Shown: one piece after another, positions 63,801 through 64,000 of the stretch | Layout: each line of letters begins with the position of its first letter | Numbering within the stretch: position 1 is the stretch's first letter | The notes under the pieces: model-generated | What the model was told of the DNA's origin: nothing | The model's input: only the letters and a program-made list of their open reading frames with translations | The model's database searches: none | Made by a program: the position numbers and the translations under genes | From: an uncultured Veillonellaceae bacterium | GTDB lineage: Bacteria; Bacillota; Negativicutes; Selenomonadales; Selenomonadaceae | Assembly (NCBI GenBank): GCA_902785705.1 | Contig: CACZZN010000005.1 | Coordinates: 1 to 64,000 of the forward strand | Length of the DNA stretch: 64,000 nt | Direction: 5' to 3'

Positions 63801-64000
63801 GTAAAAATCCGCGCCCAGTTCCTCTGCCAGCCGCAAAGCTTCCCCATGCTCCTCCAGCGCCTGCTGGATGCCAAGCCGGATTTCGTTCGTTACCGCATCG
63901 TACCACTTGGTATCGGAAAGTCCGGTCACAGCCTCCGGCGAGAAGTCCACGGCCAGCCCCTGCAGCCATTCCCGCGGGAACGGCTGGCTTTGGGAAAAAT
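60816..64000 (-). CDS. addA: helicase-nuclease AddA, C-terminal part (gene continues past the window)
   Basis: About 1060 codons of the AddA subunit are present; the frame stays open through base 64000, so roughly the first 150-200 residues, including Walker A, are missing. Visible are motif II VDEYQDTNGVQEAI, motif III VGDVKQSIYRFRLADP, motif V KSKGLEFPVVFVASLG, motif VI ALTRARERLILVG, and the C-terminal nuclease motif LILVDYKTDRD. AddAB processes double-strand breaks for RecA loading in Firmicutes, replacing RecBCD; addB would be expected beyond the window edge. Confidence 0.96.
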   Translation of the reverse strand, partial: FSQSQPFPREWLQGLAVDFSPEAVTGLSDTKWYDAVTNEIRLGIQQALEEHGEALRLAEELGADFYLENLQEDEALLQSIRSALQGNSWQELYHAFTLHDFGRLKTAPKGTEDAVKLPVKHLRDSYKKLVQSLRTKYFRQTEQELLEDLRAAEPSVRALVQITVEFLQAYAAAKHEKSLVDFSDMEHFALEILSAGGQRDEAGKLLPSPTAEELQQKYKSVMVDEYQDTNGVQEAILQLVTRPEKRNLFAVGDVKQSIYRFRLADPTLFLGKYHGYRGAGDGYERIDLSKNFRSRPEVLSAINFIFAQVMVEGAMEIGYGKDEMLYAGASYPQSGGHTLQSPVELDIIADDEEDASEETDESAEGTDEAELRGAAREAQLIAERLKEIKAGNTLVFDSSAGAYRPFRWRDAVVLMRSVKGTANEMLEVLRRNDIPAYASVDAGYFQEQEIRVMLALLTLLDNARQDIPLAAVMLSPIGGFTPKELAELRQAAMEEDLYTALHRAGNKESGLPQELSGHAARFAERLSGWRVLSRELSVPELIWQLYRDTGYYDYVGGLPGGLLKQANLRMLVDRAAAYEETSFRGLFRFLRFVERMQDMDTDLAVARTLGESEDVVRIMSIHKSKGLEFPVVFVASLGKKFNLRDATVPMVLMHRELGLGPYRVEQEEPLEYPTFARHALAHVIRQENKAEEMRILYVALTRARERLILVGSAGTLSQLRKKAEGWCRYTEQTTRCIPNHAALGADCFLDWVAMAVAHHGDGAPLRELSDTPRVQAELLDYTDDSRWDVHILKGSEIRDRAGKAETEDVLLRLAEEQKPMPETEYRAAVEAVLDWSYDMRGLSDVPAKLSVTELKRRFAGETQDAVPLLKRDPAAFRRPDFLREQAGGKRLTGTEYGTLMHSVMQHIRPEGDLSAEGIAAQLDDMVRREIFRPEEVQAVRAKDISAFFRSPLGMRLRHAKQVYRELPFSRMLDAKRFYPEVQEEGQKIFSQGIIDLLFRDADDRLILVDYKTDRDTHPERAKNRYQLQITLYSEAVEQILGAAIDEKYLYLLHDGTIVAM

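Overview
The window looks like chromosomal DNA of a diderm Firmicute of the class Negativicutes, probably a Selenomonas/Mitsuokella-type member of the Selenomonadales. This is inferred from gene content and order only. Firmicute-type AddA, a Rel-type synthetase and a SpoIID/LytB protein sit beside envelope glycosyltransferases of the ArnT kind. mutS-mutL-miaB, queH-spoIID-queA-tgt-yajC and ruvB-ruvA are collinear. Nearly all genes are on the minus strand, mostly in long operons with short overlaps. Only five loci are on the plus strand: an SGNH hydrolase, two small unknown genes, and a broken gene (plus small sites). No rRNA, tRNA or CRISPR array was seen.

Layout from low to high coordinate. 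0-10.6 kb: a truncated AAA ATPase, then the repair operon miaB-mutS-mutL, followed by a linked trio of a helicase-like P-loop protein, a tail-anchored coiled-coil protein and an RsmJ-like methyltransferase. 10.7-16.5 kb: a small unknown gene, a nicotinamidase-like hydrolase, a PTS IIBC permease, priA, a thioesterase and the cobalamin adenosyltransferase. 16.6-21.4 kb: a secreted SGNH hydrolase converging on a FIST-sensor hybrid histidine kinase. 21.5-29 kb: an iron/cobalamin-type ABC transporter next to cobI. Its ATPase gene is separated from the permease by a 3 kb accessory island holding an HPr-like gene, a DUF559 endonuclease inside inverted repeats, a PIN toxin-antitoxin pair, a secreted nucleosidase-like gene and three copies of an 84-bp sequence that reads as the 3' end of a gene.

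29-36.6 kb: infC-rpmI-rplT with a clear promoter, a leader attenuator and an AUC start codon, then a PLP enzyme, a nucleoid-associated protein, an NlpC/P60 enzyme and unknown genes. 36.7-49.5 kb: a GT2/GT83 glycosyltransferase pair, the fur-hemZ-hisS-aspS operon, rel and recJ, and a DUF4160 gene pair. 49.7-60.4 kb: secF-secD, formyl-THF cyclo-ligase, yajC, a plus-strand pseudogene, the queuosine genes tgt-queA-queH with spoIID, an SprA-like metalloprotein, and ruvB-ruvA. 60.4-64 kb: a 165-bp MITE-like repeat and addA, which runs off the window.

The core genes are ordinary housekeeping functions: mismatch repair, recombination, secretion, translation, and tRNA queuosine and ms2i6A modification. 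The unusual material is the 22.3-25.3 kb island, the trio after mutL, the structured non-coding elements, and the gene with an in-frame TGA that separates tgt from its apparent terminator. Start codons were chosen from ribosome-binding sites and overlaps, and uncertain ones are marked.
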